DNA from: UBA7378 sp049611805
Lineage (GTDB): Bacteria; Pseudomonadota; Alphaproteobacteria; RS24
Direction of reading: 5' to 3'
DNA: 64,000 nt
NCBI GenBank assembly: GCA_049611805.1
Contig: JBMZAX010000011.1
Coordinates: 5,042-69,041, forward strand
Shown: in pieces, positions 27,456 to 35,627 of the stretch
How the letters are laid out: each line of letters starts with the position of its first letter
Position numbering within the stretch: position 1 is the stretch's first letter
The notes under the pieces: generated by a model
Database searches by the model: none
Told to the model about the DNA's origin: nothing
The model's input: the letters and a program-made list of their open reading frames with translations, nothing else
Position numbers and translations under genes: made by a program

Positions 27456-28265
27456 CTAAAGCGCAAATTCCGAGCCCAGATAATATTTGCGCACTTCCGG
27501 ATGCCCGACGATTTCTTCCGCCGAGCCTTCCATCAGCACCTGTCCGTCATGAATAATGACGGCGCGGTCGATAATCCCCAGCGTTTCGCGCACATTATGG
27601 TCGGTGATCAGCACGCCCAGCCCGCGTCCGGTCAGCTTGGCGACGAGAGAACGAATTTCGCCGATCGCGATCGGGTCGATACCGGCGAAAGGCTCGTCCA
27701 GCAAAATAAAACTCGGATTGCTTGCCAGCGCGCGTGCAATCTCGACACGGCGGCGTTCGCCGCCCGACAGCGCCAGCCCCGGCGTGTCGCGCAAATGCCC
27801 GATGGCGAAATCATCCATCAGCTCTTCAACGCGCTGGGCGCGAATATCGGGCGACGGTTCGACAGCCTCAAGAATGGCCATGATATTATCCGACACGCTC
27901 AAAGTTCTGAAAATCGATGCTTCCTGCGGCAGATAGCCGACACCCAGCCGCGCGCGCCGATACATGGGCAGGCCGGATACGTCATAGCCGTCCAGCATAA
28001 TGCGTCCGGCATCGGGGCGCACAAGGCCGGTAATCATATAAAATGTGGTGGTTTTGCCCGCGCCATTTGGCCCCAACAGGCCGACGGCCTCGCGCCGGTT
28101 TACACTCAACGACACATTGCGAACAACCTTGCGACCCCGAAAACTCTTGCTGAGGTTAAAGGCGGCGAGGCCCTCTTCGGGCTGGCGTTGCCCGCCAGTG
28201 CCGGTATCGGTTTCAGTATCAGTTCCGGTATCGGGGCCGCGTTTGGGCTGGGTGTCTTTACTCAT
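27456..28265 (-). CDS. lptB: LPS export ABC transporter ATP-binding protein LptB
   Basis: ATPase that drives LPS extraction by LptFG. Walker A GPNGAGKTT, ABC signature LSGGERRRVEIARAL and Walker B FILLDEPFAGIDP are intact. The family normally begins near FNLSKSFRGRKVV; here ~34 residues precede it, including a Thr/Asp/Gly-rich repeat, GTDTETDTGTG. A later start is possible, but no in-frame ATG close to the core is obvious. It lies downstream of lptA with a 91-bp gap. Confidence 0.94.
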   Translation of the reverse strand: MSKDTQPKRGPDTGTDTETDTGTGGQRQPEEGLAAFNLSKSFRGRKVVRNVSLSVNRREAVGLLGPNGAGKTTTFYMITGLVRPDAGRIMLDGYDVSGLPMYRRARLGVGYLPQEASIFRTLSVSDNIMAILEAVEPSPDIRAQRVEELMDDFAIGHLRDTPGLALSGGERRRVEIARALASNPSFILLDEPFAGIDPIAIGEIRSLVAKLTGRGLGVLITDHNVRETLGIIDRAVIIHDGQVLMEGSAEEIVGHPEVRKYYLGSEFAL

Positions 28266-28356
28266 CGCGCCAGCCTAGCTGAATCGAATGGCGAAGCAAA
28301 GCCATCCGCGTCTCGCCGCCGCCGCAAACTGCCTTATGCCGCACCTCGGCGCCATC

Positions 28357-28929
28357 TCACCGTGAACTGTTGGGCTTCAACCGGATGCGCGCCCTTCCAC
28401 TGCCTTTGGGGGCGTCTTTTTGTTTGCTGCTTTTGTCATTATCGCCTGCGCTATTTGCTGCGCCGAAAATCCGGCTGGTGCCGTCGCGCAGATTGATGAC
28501 AAGTCGGGCGCCGGTGAGCGTGTCTGCATCCGTGTCTTTTGTGTTGATGACGCGTACATTGCCCGTCACCGTCATTTCCTCGGCACTGACCAGATAAACC
28601 GCCGCATCGCCGAAAACCTCGCGCCCGTTTTCCGAAACAATGTGAACGCTTTGCGCCGCCGTGATGCGGGTGAGCCTGCGCGGGGTCGTGTTGGCGTAAA
28701 ACAGGGCCACTTCGCGCGCCGTCAGACTTAACGGGCCCTGCGCCAGTGCCGCATTGCCCAGCAATTCCGCACGCGCGCCGCTTCTGAACAGAGACATTTT
28801 GTCGGCTTCTATGTTAATCGGCGCATCGCTGTCAGTGGCGAAAACGCCGGCGGTTTCGGCCGCCGCCGGTGTTTGCCATATCAGCGCAAGGCATAAAATA
28901 CCAAACAGCGATCGGGTCAGGCGGTTCAT
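28357..28929 (-). CDS. lptA: LPS transport periplasmic protein LptA
   Basis: Periplasmic bridge protein carrying LPS to the outer membrane. A signal peptide (residues 1-24, ending PAAAE) is followed by an OstA-like domain: INIEADKMSLFRSGARAELLGNA, EVALFY, MTVTGNVRV and TGARLVINLRDG. The tail is Lys/Arg-rich. Length is 190 aa. The start overlaps lptC by 4 bp. Confidence 0.9.
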   Translation of the reverse strand: MNRLTRSLFGILCLALIWQTPAAAETAGVFATDSDAPINIEADKMSLFRSGARAELLGNAALAQGPLSLTAREVALFYANTTPRRLTRITAAQSVHIVSENGREVFGDAAVYLVSAEEMTVTGNVRVINTKDTDADTLTGARLVINLRDGTSRIFGAANSAGDNDKSSKQKDAPKGSGRARIRLKPNSSR

Positions 28930-29528
28930 TTGACGGCCCGTGCCGCTTTCGGGTCAATCGTCAGCCGCGCGCGGTCAAAAATATAGACTGCCGGCGTTTG
29001 CGAGATTTGCAGGCCCGTAGCCTCAAGCGTGCCTTGCGGCGCGGTGCCCGAAACCGGCTTTTGCGTTTGTCCGGTACCGTTTGACGTGTCATAGACCAAA
29101 TCGACCAGCACCAGAACAAGGCCGTTATCGTCGCGATAGGTAACGCCGTCGTCCAGGTTCAAAAGGCCGGTTTCATTGTTCATCAGTCCGGTTTTTGCCT
29201 CAATGACATAGCCCGGTGCCGCGCCCACAGACTCGAACCGCGCATCGACATCGCGCAAATTGATAAGCGCATTGGCGGCGTCTTGCGTGTGGGCTGTGGC
29301 GGCGGAAATTTCATATGGCACATTGGCCGAACTGGTGCCGCGCATGACCGGTTCGCGCAGCACGATGCCGCCGCCGGAATCCGTGCCGTCAAAAATTGCC
29401 AATTGGATGATGTCATTACCGGAGCGGCTGAAAATCACCAGCAGCCCAAGCACGAACACGGCCAGTCCGGGCAATACAAGCTTCAGGCGGGCAACGCGGC
29501 GCGAATGGATTTCGGGATTGTCATTCAT
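28926..29528 (-). CDS. lptC: LPS export system protein LptC
   Basis: Bitopic membrane protein linking LptFG to LptA. One N-terminal membrane segment (about residues 14-34, LKLVLPGLAVFVLGLLVIF) is followed by a periplasmic beta domain with YEISAATAHT and LEATGLQISQTPAVYIF. Length is 200 aa. The stop overlaps lptA by 4 bp and it sits 49 bp after rnd, the conserved order rnd-lptC-lptA-lptB. Confidence 0.88.
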   Translation of the reverse strand: MNDNPEIHSRRVARLKLVLPGLAVFVLGLLVIFSRSGNDIIQLAIFDGTDSGGGIVLREPVMRGTSSANVPYEISAATAHTQDAANALINLRDVDARFESVGAAPGYVIEAKTGLMNNETGLLNLDDGVTYRDDNGLVLVLVDLVYDTSNGTGQTQKPVSGTAPQGTLEATGLQISQTPAVYIFDRARLTIDPKAARAVK

Positions 29529-29577
29529 GGCTCAAATCCGTTTTGTGGTCTGCCTTGGCGCACGCCACGATGTGCAA

Positions 29578-30189
29578 TCAGTGGGAAAAAATATCCAGAT
29601 CCTCAAACCCGGCGAGATCCATGGCCGAGCGCACCAGCACGAAGTCAAAACACGCTTCGGCCATGGGGCGGCGGCCTTCGCGATCGAGCATGGTTTCGAG
29701 CCGGTCTTTGAGCGCGTGCAAATGCAAAACATCTGAAGCCGCATAGTTAAGCTGGGCATCCGACAATTCGGGAGCCCCCCAGTCGGAGCTTTGCTGGGCC
29801 TTTGAAAGGTCAACATCCAGCAATTCGCGGCACAAATCCTTCAGCCCGTGCCGGTCGGTATAGGTACGCACAAGCTTGGAGGCAATTTTGGTGCACCAGA
29901 GCGGTGCCGCATGAACGCCCAAATATTGCGCGATGGCCGCCAGATCAAACCGCGCATAGTGGAAAATTTTGACCACCGCGCGGTCGGACAAAAGCGCCTT
30001 TAAATTCGGCGCGTCATAATTGTCGCCCGCAAATTGCACGATATGGGCATCGCCGTCCCCGGCCGACAATTGCACAAGGCACAGGCGGTCGCGCGTGGTT
30101 TTAAGGCCCAGCGTTTCGGTATCCACAGCAATGGATCCGGAAAATGTCAGGCCGTCGGGAAGATCGTTTTTATGCAAATGAATGCTCAT
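29578..30189 (-). CDS. rnd: Ribonuclease D, short form
   Basis: 3'-5' exoribonuclease of the DEDD class, acting in tRNA 3' maturation. Acidic motifs are AVDTETLGL, HYARFDLAAI and YAASDVLHL. At 203 aa it has only the exonuclease domain and lacks HRDC domains, as in other alphaproteobacteria. It is first in the run leading to lptC-lptA-lptB. Confidence 0.9.
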   Translation of the reverse strand: MSIHLHKNDLPDGLTFSGSIAVDTETLGLKTTRDRLCLVQLSAGDGDAHIVQFAGDNYDAPNLKALLSDRAVVKIFHYARFDLAAIAQYLGVHAAPLWCTKIASKLVRTYTDRHGLKDLCRELLDVDLSKAQQSSDWGAPELSDAQLNYAASDVLHLHALKDRLETMLDREGRRPMAEACFDFVLVRSAMDLAGFEDLDIFSH

Positions 30190-30304
30190 GCCGCCACCTT
30201 TTGGTCAGATTTGCCACATTTATATGGGCGTGGCCGGACTGCCACGATAATATTGGACATGTCATAGCATATGTGCGGTGTCAACGCATATAGCTGCGCC
30301 GGTT

Positions 30305-30994
30305 TCACTCAAACAGTGAAATGCGCGGGCCTCTGGGTTTTGGGGTTTTATGCGTGTCGGGAAGCGTGCAAATGCGTTCCATGCGGGTCGTGCTGCCATC
30401 GGCATATTCCCATACGAGCTGGTCGCCCTCACGGTAGCGGCTGACGACTTTGGGCCCCCAGCCAAATACATGAAAGTTCAAAACATTGTCTTTCCAGATC
30501 ATTGATGCCGAGGTGCGCGGGCAATAGTCACGCGCGCCAATGGTGAACACAACATGGCCTTCCGTGTCATTTGTGTTCAGCCCGCCGGTGGCATTGGGGC
30601 CGTAATCGTGAATAATGCCGGAGGTGGTGATGACGGTGCGGCTGCCGCATTGCTCAATGCGCTCGATATGTTCGCTATGGCGGCCCGACACGGCGCGCCA
30701 CAGCCCGCGAATGTCATCCGTGCCCGCGGGCAGGGGCTCGGTGCATTCGGCCAATATCGGCAAAGGAAAATGCGCATAGCTGCATCCGGGCGTGTTGCCT
30801 TTGGGAATATCGACGGCGTTTTTGCCGCTGCCGTCAAGCACGGGCGGCGTGCAATAATCCAGCGTGCTGCCGTCACCGGCAAGCGTCGCCGCATCGGTGG
30901 TGAGCGGCGGGCGTTCGGACAAAAAGGCCAGCCAGAACGCGCCGACAAAAACGAAAAGTAAAAAGCCTGCGAGGGTCAAAAGAATTTTTTTCAT
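30305..30994 (-). CDS. Membrane-anchored periplasmic protein of unknown function
   Basis: Not recognised. The 229-aa chain starts with a hydrophobic segment (residues 4-27, LLTLAGFLLFVFVGAFWLAFL) after two lysines, suggesting an N-terminal anchor or signal peptide. The remainder has six cysteines, which could form disulfides outside the cytoplasm, and a beta-rich centre with RGLWRAVSGRHSEHIERIEQ and HVVFTIGARDYC. It is divergent from the TauD-type dioxygenase and separated from rnd by 115 bp without features. No function is assigned. Confidence 0.7.
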   Translation of the reverse strand: MKKILLTLAGFLLFVFVGAFWLAFLSERPPLTTDAATLAGDGSTLDYCTPPVLDGSGKNAVDIPKGNTPGCSYAHFPLPILAECTEPLPAGTDDIRGLWRAVSGRHSEHIERIEQCGSRTVITTSGIIHDYGPNATGGLNTNDTEGHVVFTIGARDYCPRTSASMIWKDNVLNFHVFGWGPKVVSRYREGDQLVWEYADGSTTRMERICTLPDTHKTPKPRGPRISLFE

Positions 30995-31106
30995 GGGCCC
31001 AGAGTAACCGGTGTTTGACCGGGGTCAAGAGAGGCGGCGTTGACATAAGGGGGTTTTCGCCGCATTTTTTAAGGCAAGCATGAACAATGCTTCGAGGGAG
31101 GGTGCT

Positions 31107-31955
31107 ATGGGTCTCAATGTTGAAAAAACCGGCGCGGCGTGCGGTGCGCACGTCACCGGCGTTGATCTGACGCAAGACCTGTCAGACGATTTTGTGAGCG
31201 AACTTCGCGCGCATTGGTTGGAAAACAAAGTGCTGGCCTTTCCCGATCAGCCGATGGATGACACGGATCTGGAGCGGTTCACCCAATATTTCGGCGCGTT
31301 CGGCGAAGACCCGTTTTTCGGGCATATTGACGGGCATGAAAACATTGCCGCCATCCAGCGCAATGCCGATGAAACCACGCCGATTTTTGCCGAAAGCTTC
31401 CATTCCGACTGGAGCTTTCTCGACATTCCCCCTGCCGGCACCTGCCTGTTCGGGATCAAAATTCCCCCGATCGGCGGCAATACGCTGTTTGCCGATCAGG
31501 TGGCGGCCTATGAACGCCTGCCGGATAATTTGCGCGACAGGGCCGACAGCCTGACCGCCATTCACTCGGCCGAGCTGGGCTATGCGCCCGACGGCGTTTA
31601 CGGCGATACCGACCAAGATGACGGCCGTTCGATGAAAATCATTCCGCACGAAAAAGCACGCGAGAAAACCGAGCATCCCTTCGTGCGCACCCATCATGAG
31701 ACGGGCAAGAAAGCGCTGTATTCGTCGATTTCCTATATTCAGGGTTTTGCCGGGTTGGAAAAGGAAGAAAGCGACGCTTTATTGCTGGAGTTTTATGCCC
31801 ATCAAACGGCGGAAGAAATTACCTATTCGCACAAATGGTCAGCCAATATGCTGGTCATGTGGGACAATCGCGCGCTTTTGCACGCCGCGACAGGCGGCTT
31901 TGACGGCCATGACCGTTTGCTGCACCGCACAACGATTGCCGACACGCAGTTCTAG
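31107..31955 (+). CDS. TauD/TfdA-family Fe(II)/2-oxoglutarate dioxygenase
   Basis: Predicted non-haem iron dioxygenase. The metal triad is H99 and D101 (SFHSDWSF) with H259 in MWDNRALLHAA, and R274 in LLHRTT is placed to bind 2-oxoglutarate. ATG at 31107 follows GAGGG and gives 282 aa, the family length; an upstream ATG at 31080 is less likely. Substrates in this family range from taurine to aryloxyalkanoates and cannot be read from the sequence. It converges with an FAD monooxygenase 12 bp away. Confidence 0.88.
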   Translation: MGLNVEKTGAACGAHVTGVDLTQDLSDDFVSELRAHWLENKVLAFPDQPMDDTDLERFTQYFGAFGEDPFFGHIDGHENIAAIQRNADETTPIFAESFHSDWSFLDIPPAGTCLFGIKIPPIGGNTLFADQVAAYERLPDNLRDRADSLTAIHSAELGYAPDGVYGDTDQDDGRSMKIIPHEKAREKTEHPFVRTHHETGKKALYSSISYIQGFAGLEKEESDALLLEFYAHQTAEEITYSHKWSANMLVMWDNRALLHAATGGFDGHDRLLHRTTIADTQF

Positions 31956-31964
31956 CGCCTCATT

Positions 31965-31992
31965 GATTTAGCCGCGTCGATTTAGCCGCGTC
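31965..31992. repeat. 14-bp tandem duplication at the end of the FAD monooxygenase gene
   Basis: GATTTAGCCGCGTC is repeated directly (31965-31978, 31979-31992). The outer copy contains the stop codon of the minus-strand monooxygenase. Confidence 0.85.
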
Positions 31993-33164
31993 ACGTCATA
32001 GCCATATAGCGGGTCTTGGCGTTTATGCACGGCCATGGGCGCAAATTTTCCGGCCAGCCACATTGGGCCGTAAGTTGCCAGCTGGCCAAATCTTGTACGC
32101 TTGTGAAACGTTTTGGCATTTGCGCGTGAGCCGGCCTGCACGCGGGTCGCGCGTGCCCGGCGCCCGTGCTGATAGGCTTCAAGCCCGCGCGCGACGTCGG
32201 TTTTTTGCATCACTTCGCGCGCGACCACCCAGGCATCTTCCACCGCCATGGCCGCGCCTTGCGCCATGAAAGGCAGCATGGGATGGGCCGCATCGCCCAA
32301 AATGGCAACGCGGCCGTCAACCCAGCGTGGCAGGGGCGCGCGGTCGAACAGGGCCCAGCGATAAAGCACGTCGGCTTCGCCCAACAGGCGGGTAATGGTG
32401 GGGTGCCAGCCTTCAAAATCGGCCAGTGCTTCTTCGCGCGTGCCGCGCTCGTTCCATGATTCCGTTGTCCAGTCATCGCGCTCGACCACGCCGACAAAAT
32501 TTGCCAGCGTGCCGCGCCGCACCCGATAGGTCACACAATGCTTGCCCGGCCCCATCCACGCGCACGCCGTCGGTCGCGGCGCATGCGCGCCCAGCGCCGC
32601 CATGGGCACAACTGCGCGCCAGGCAATATTGCCGGTAAATATGGGCTTTTCAGCGCCCAGCATTTGCGCGCGCACGGGCGAATGAATGCCGTCGGCACCG
32701 ATCAGCGCATCGCCGGATATGCGCCGCCCGTCGGCCAACTGCACCTCTACCGCGTCTTCGGTTTGGCTGTAGCCCGCAACCTCGGTATTGAGATGAAGCG
32801 CATTCGGGCTTTGCGTTTGCAGAGCCTGTGCCAGCACCGCAATATAATCGGCGCGGTGAATATGCAGATAGGGCGCGCCCCAGCGTTTGACGGCGTGGTC
32901 GGCCAGCGGAATGTGGAACAGTTCCAGCCCCGAACGTCCCATGCGCGCTTCAAGGGCTTGCGGCCGGAAGGCTGTCTCGGCCAGCGCCGCATCCAGCCCC
33001 AAAGCGGCAAACACTTTCATCGCATTGGGCGGAATTTGAATGCCGGCACCGATTTCGCCCAATTCGGGTGCCTGTTCCAGCACGGTAACGTCTGCCCCGT
33101 GATGCAGGAAACACAAAGCCGCGGTCAACCCGCCAATGCCGCCACCGGAAATGAGTATTTTCAT
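31968..33164 (-). CDS. FAD-dependent monooxygenase (salicylate hydroxylase-like)
   Basis: Single-component flavoprotein aromatic hydroxylase. The N-terminal dinucleotide site SGGGIGGLTAALCF starts at residue 6, and the second FAD motif is VAILGDAAHPMLPFMAQGA, followed by AVEDAWVVA. Overall length (398 aa) matches salicylate and 3-hydroxybenzoate hydroxylases; the true substrate is unknown. ATG at 33164 follows AGGACGG; a longer reading to 33275 is rejected. It is convergent with the dioxygenase, and the pair suggests oxidative catabolism by inference. Confidence 0.85.
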   Translation of the reverse strand: MKILISGGGIGGLTAALCFLHHGADVTVLEQAPELGEIGAGIQIPPNAMKVFAALGLDAALAETAFRPQALEARMGRSGLELFHIPLADHAVKRWGAPYLHIHRADYIAVLAQALQTQSPNALHLNTEVAGYSQTEDAVEVQLADGRRISGDALIGADGIHSPVRAQMLGAEKPIFTGNIAWRAVVPMAALGAHAPRPTACAWMGPGKHCVTYRVRRGTLANFVGVVERDDWTTESWNERGTREEALADFEGWHPTITRLLGEADVLYRWALFDRAPLPRWVDGRVAILGDAAHPMLPFMAQGAAMAVEDAWVVAREVMQKTDVARGLEAYQHGRRARATRVQAGSRANAKTFHKRTRFGQLATYGPMWLAGKFAPMAVHKRQDPLYGYDVTRLNRRG

Positions 33165-33341
33165 CAGCCGTCCTAAATCTCGACAGAATAAGAATCCCCC
33201 GGATGTTTTGGAATTCTCACTGGGCCCCCTTGCGCAGCAAACAAACACCGCTGCAACATGGCGGCCAAGCCCCAATCTTATGACGGAAACCTCATATTGG
33301 AAACGGTTTCAGCTATCCGGGCCGAGGGCTCCGGCAGGCGA

Positions 33342-33842
33342 TTACTGGACTTGAGCGACAGTTGTTTGAATGTCGTCCGAAGATATTTCACATGAATTGA
33401 GGATATCGTTCAAATGGGCCTGCCAAACCGCATTCGCGCCCTGCCATTTTACGGCTTCATTATACGACCCTATGGAGCGGTGCTGATCTACAGCGCCGAT
33501 ATCACCGTCTTCGAAAACCAGAGGCGACGAGGCATAGGTGACCGGCGCGGCTTCCCGCTCGTGTTGGATCATGGCGTTGAGCGCGCGCATCGCGTCTTGC
33601 TGGCGGGCAAAACCGGCACATTTGAATTTATAAACCACGACGATTTTTCCCGGCTGCGCGATTGGCGCTCTTTCCTCAAGCCGCAATTTTTTTTCCTTCG
33701 CCGCTTTTCGTTCCGCCACCACTTCTTCCGGCGGCTTTGCTTTGGCATGGATCATACCGGCTTTGTGATGTCCGGCCAGAACGGGTGAAAAACCTGCCAG
33801 TAGAATGAAGCCCACTGCCAGCGTTGGAAAAATGCGTATCAT
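33342..33842 (-). CDS. Exported protein of unknown function
   Basis: Not recognised. The 166-aa protein begins with a clear signal peptide (MIRIFPTLAVGFILLAGFSP, cleavage likely after VLAG). A Lys/Glu-rich helical segment follows (PPEEVVAERKAAKEKKLRLEE), then a mixed domain with two cysteines and SIGSYNEAVKWQGANAVW. ATG at 33842 is preceded by GGAG. A longer in-frame reading to 34064 would translate the 16-bp tandem repeat and is not credible. Confidence 0.65.
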   Translation of the reverse strand: MIRIFPTLAVGFILLAGFSPVLAGHHKAGMIHAKAKPPEEVVAERKAAKEKKLRLEERAPIAQPGKIVVVYKFKCAGFARQQDAMRALNAMIQHEREAAPVTYASSPLVFEDGDIGAVDQHRSIGSYNEAVKWQGANAVWQAHLNDILNSCEISSDDIQTTVAQVQ

Positions 33843-34276
33843 GTCAGGTCTCCGTTTTTGAAAAAGTGCTTCGCCGCGAACTGCCGCGCTTCTGCGTGCG
33901 CAGGAAGGTGACGTATATGATTTCATTGGTCGGTGTAAATTCCCGAAGTTTCTGTCAAGTCGGGGATTTTTTGCAGATCCGCCCCGCCCCTTATCTGTTC
34001 GTCTTGTAGTCTGTTCGCCTTGTAGTCTGTTCGCCCTGTAGTCTGTTCGCCCTTTGACAAACAATTTGAGGCGTTTTCCGGCTGAAAATGCCTATCGCCC
34101 CCTGTTTCGTGGCAATTATTTTAATTGATAGTAAAAAAAGAAACTACCGTCCACTTTTATAGACAGCGCGTCTTTTATTTCTCGGCTTTGCTCGGCGGGT
34201 GCCCAACCCTTGACGTGATAAGATAATAATGGCATACGAAGTGCCATTTTTTGGACCCGTGGGCCCCAGGTTTTTT
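33843..34276. other. Gene-free spacer between the exported protein and the GST-like gene
   Basis: About 430 bp without a credible reading frame. It contains the 16-bp tandem repeat, then an AT-rich stretch (about 34110-34180). TTGACG at 34210-34215 could be a -35 element for the GST-like gene, though the matching -10 (CATACG, 17 bp downstream) is weak. Nothing else is visible. Confidence 0.5.
33995..34050. repeat. 16-bp tandem repeat, about 3.5 copies
   Basis: CTGTTCG recurs at 33995, 34011, 34027 and 34043 with an exact 16-bp period, and the intervening TTGTAGT is nearly constant. It lies in the spacer upstream of both flanking genes. It could be a slippage product or a cluster of direct-repeat binding sites; the sequence does not decide. 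Confidence 0.88.
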
Positions 34277-35329
34277 ATGACAATCACGCAATCTACACCC
34301 GACACGACACATAAATTGCACGGCATGCTTATGTCGCCGTTTTCGATGAAATTGCGCGCTTACCTGCGGTACCGCCGCATTCCCTTTCAGTGGTGCAATA
34401 ATGCGCGCGCACATGAAATCGCCATGACAAAAGTCAGTACCTATATGGTACCGGTGATTGAATATCCCGACGGTACATTCGAGAATGATTCAACGCCAAT
34501 CATCGACAAGTTTGAAGAGAATATTGCGGCGCGCCGAACGGATCCTGAGAATGAAGCAGACGCCTTTCTCGCTTACTTGATCGAAGACTTCGCGGACGAA
34601 TGGTTGCTCTGGCCCTTTTTTATGCATCGTTGGCGTTTGGAGGCCGACCAAAAACACAACAGCCAATGGATTCTGTATGAGGCATTGCAGGGCAATGTCC
34701 ATGATGATGATTTTTTGGCTCAGAGTGAATTTTGGACCGATCGTCAAATTAAAGGCATAAAATCGCTTTGTGGCAGTCCCGATTATGACGCGTTACTCGA
34801 CGACAGTCTGCAAACCTTTTTGGGCATTATGGAAAAGGCCGTATCAAACAAACTATTCTTCTTCGGTTCGCGCCCGTCGCGTGCCGAGATCGCGATTTAC
34901 GGCATCCTCTCTCAAGAAATACAAGACCTCTCGGCTTCTTCATTTATGTATGAGAGGTACAGATTCACGACGCGCTGGGTAAGCATTATTGACGATTTGA
35001 GTGGTGTGGTGGGAGAATGGGAGCCTCTAAGTACCGATACGGAAAAACTCCTGGCGTCACCATTGGCAGAAATACTCAAGCTTAGCGGGAAATACCATTT
35101 GCCCTTATTGCTCGCCAATGAAAAAGCGCTCGCCAATGGCGAGGATGTATTTTCCTTTGATATTGACGGTACTGCGTTCACACGCAGTTCCCACATGCGC
35201 CATGCAACTTGTTTGCCTGCGCTGCGAAAACGCTACGCTCAGCTTTCCGGGGCGTCAAAGGATGCACTTAAAACCGTTCTGGAAGAAACAAACTGCCTGA
35301 TGTATCTGGCCGATAATGGCACGAATTGA
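34277..35329 (+). CDS. Glutathione S-transferase-like protein, atypical
   Basis: The N-terminus (LHGMLMSPFSMKLRAYLRYR, then VPVIEYPDGTFENDSTPII) is a thioredoxin-fold GST domain; the all-helical C-terminal part ends about residue 255, followed by ~95 residues that are not typical GST. The total of 350 aa exceeds the usual ~220. A start at 34229 is possible, but AGG six bases before 34277 and a possible promoter between them favour the shorter form. Base composition is clearly lower in GC (about 40 percent in 34801-34860) than its neighbours, suggesting recent acquisition. Substrate unknown. Confidence 0.72.
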   Translation: MTITQSTPDTTHKLHGMLMSPFSMKLRAYLRYRRIPFQWCNNARAHEIAMTKVSTYMVPVIEYPDGTFENDSTPIIDKFEENIAARRTDPENEADAFLAYLIEDFADEWLLWPFFMHRWRLEADQKHNSQWILYEALQGNVHDDDFLAQSEFWTDRQIKGIKSLCGSPDYDALLDDSLQTFLGIMEKAVSNKLFFFGSRPSRAEIAIYGILSQEIQDLSASSFMYERYRFTTRWVSIIDDLSGVVGEWEPLSTDTEKLLASPLAEILKLSGKYHLPLLLANEKALANGEDVFSFDIDGTAFTRSSHMRHATCLPALRKRYAQLSGASKDALKTVLEETNCLMYLADNGTN

Positions 35330-35419
35330 TTCACTGAAACCGTTGTGAGCGGTCAACGCGAAAATGCCGCCATCCGGAAATGCGTATTGTCGTCAGCCGC
35401 CGCAGTTTAATTTGAAAAA

Positions 35420-35506
35420 TGGTGCCCAGGAGAAGACTCGAACTTCCACGCCCTTGCGGGCACTAGCACCTGAAGCTAGCGCGTCTACCAATTCCGCCAC
35501 CTGGGC
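35420..35506 (-). tRNA. tRNA-Leu (CAG)
   Basis: An 87-base class II tRNA with encoded CCA. Acceptor GCCCAGG pairs with CCTGGGC, the anticodon loop TTCAGGT gives CAG, the variable arm is long, and the T arm has GTTCGAGTC. It bounds the accessory-looking pocket on its right side. Confidence 0.97.
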
Positions 35507-35627
35507 CTAACGGCTGTTTAGAAGCCCGTGTGCCCATTGTCAATATTGCCGCAGTGTTTTTGCACTTCACGCCCGCCGCTGCATGTTTTATGACTGGCAC
35601 ATTATGCGTTGAGAAGAGGAGCGGGCA

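Noticed and set aside
33843..34064. N-terminal extension of the exported protein gene to 34064
   Set aside because: The extension would translate the 16-bp tandem repeat, and the proper start at 33842 begins a signal peptide with a good ribosome site.
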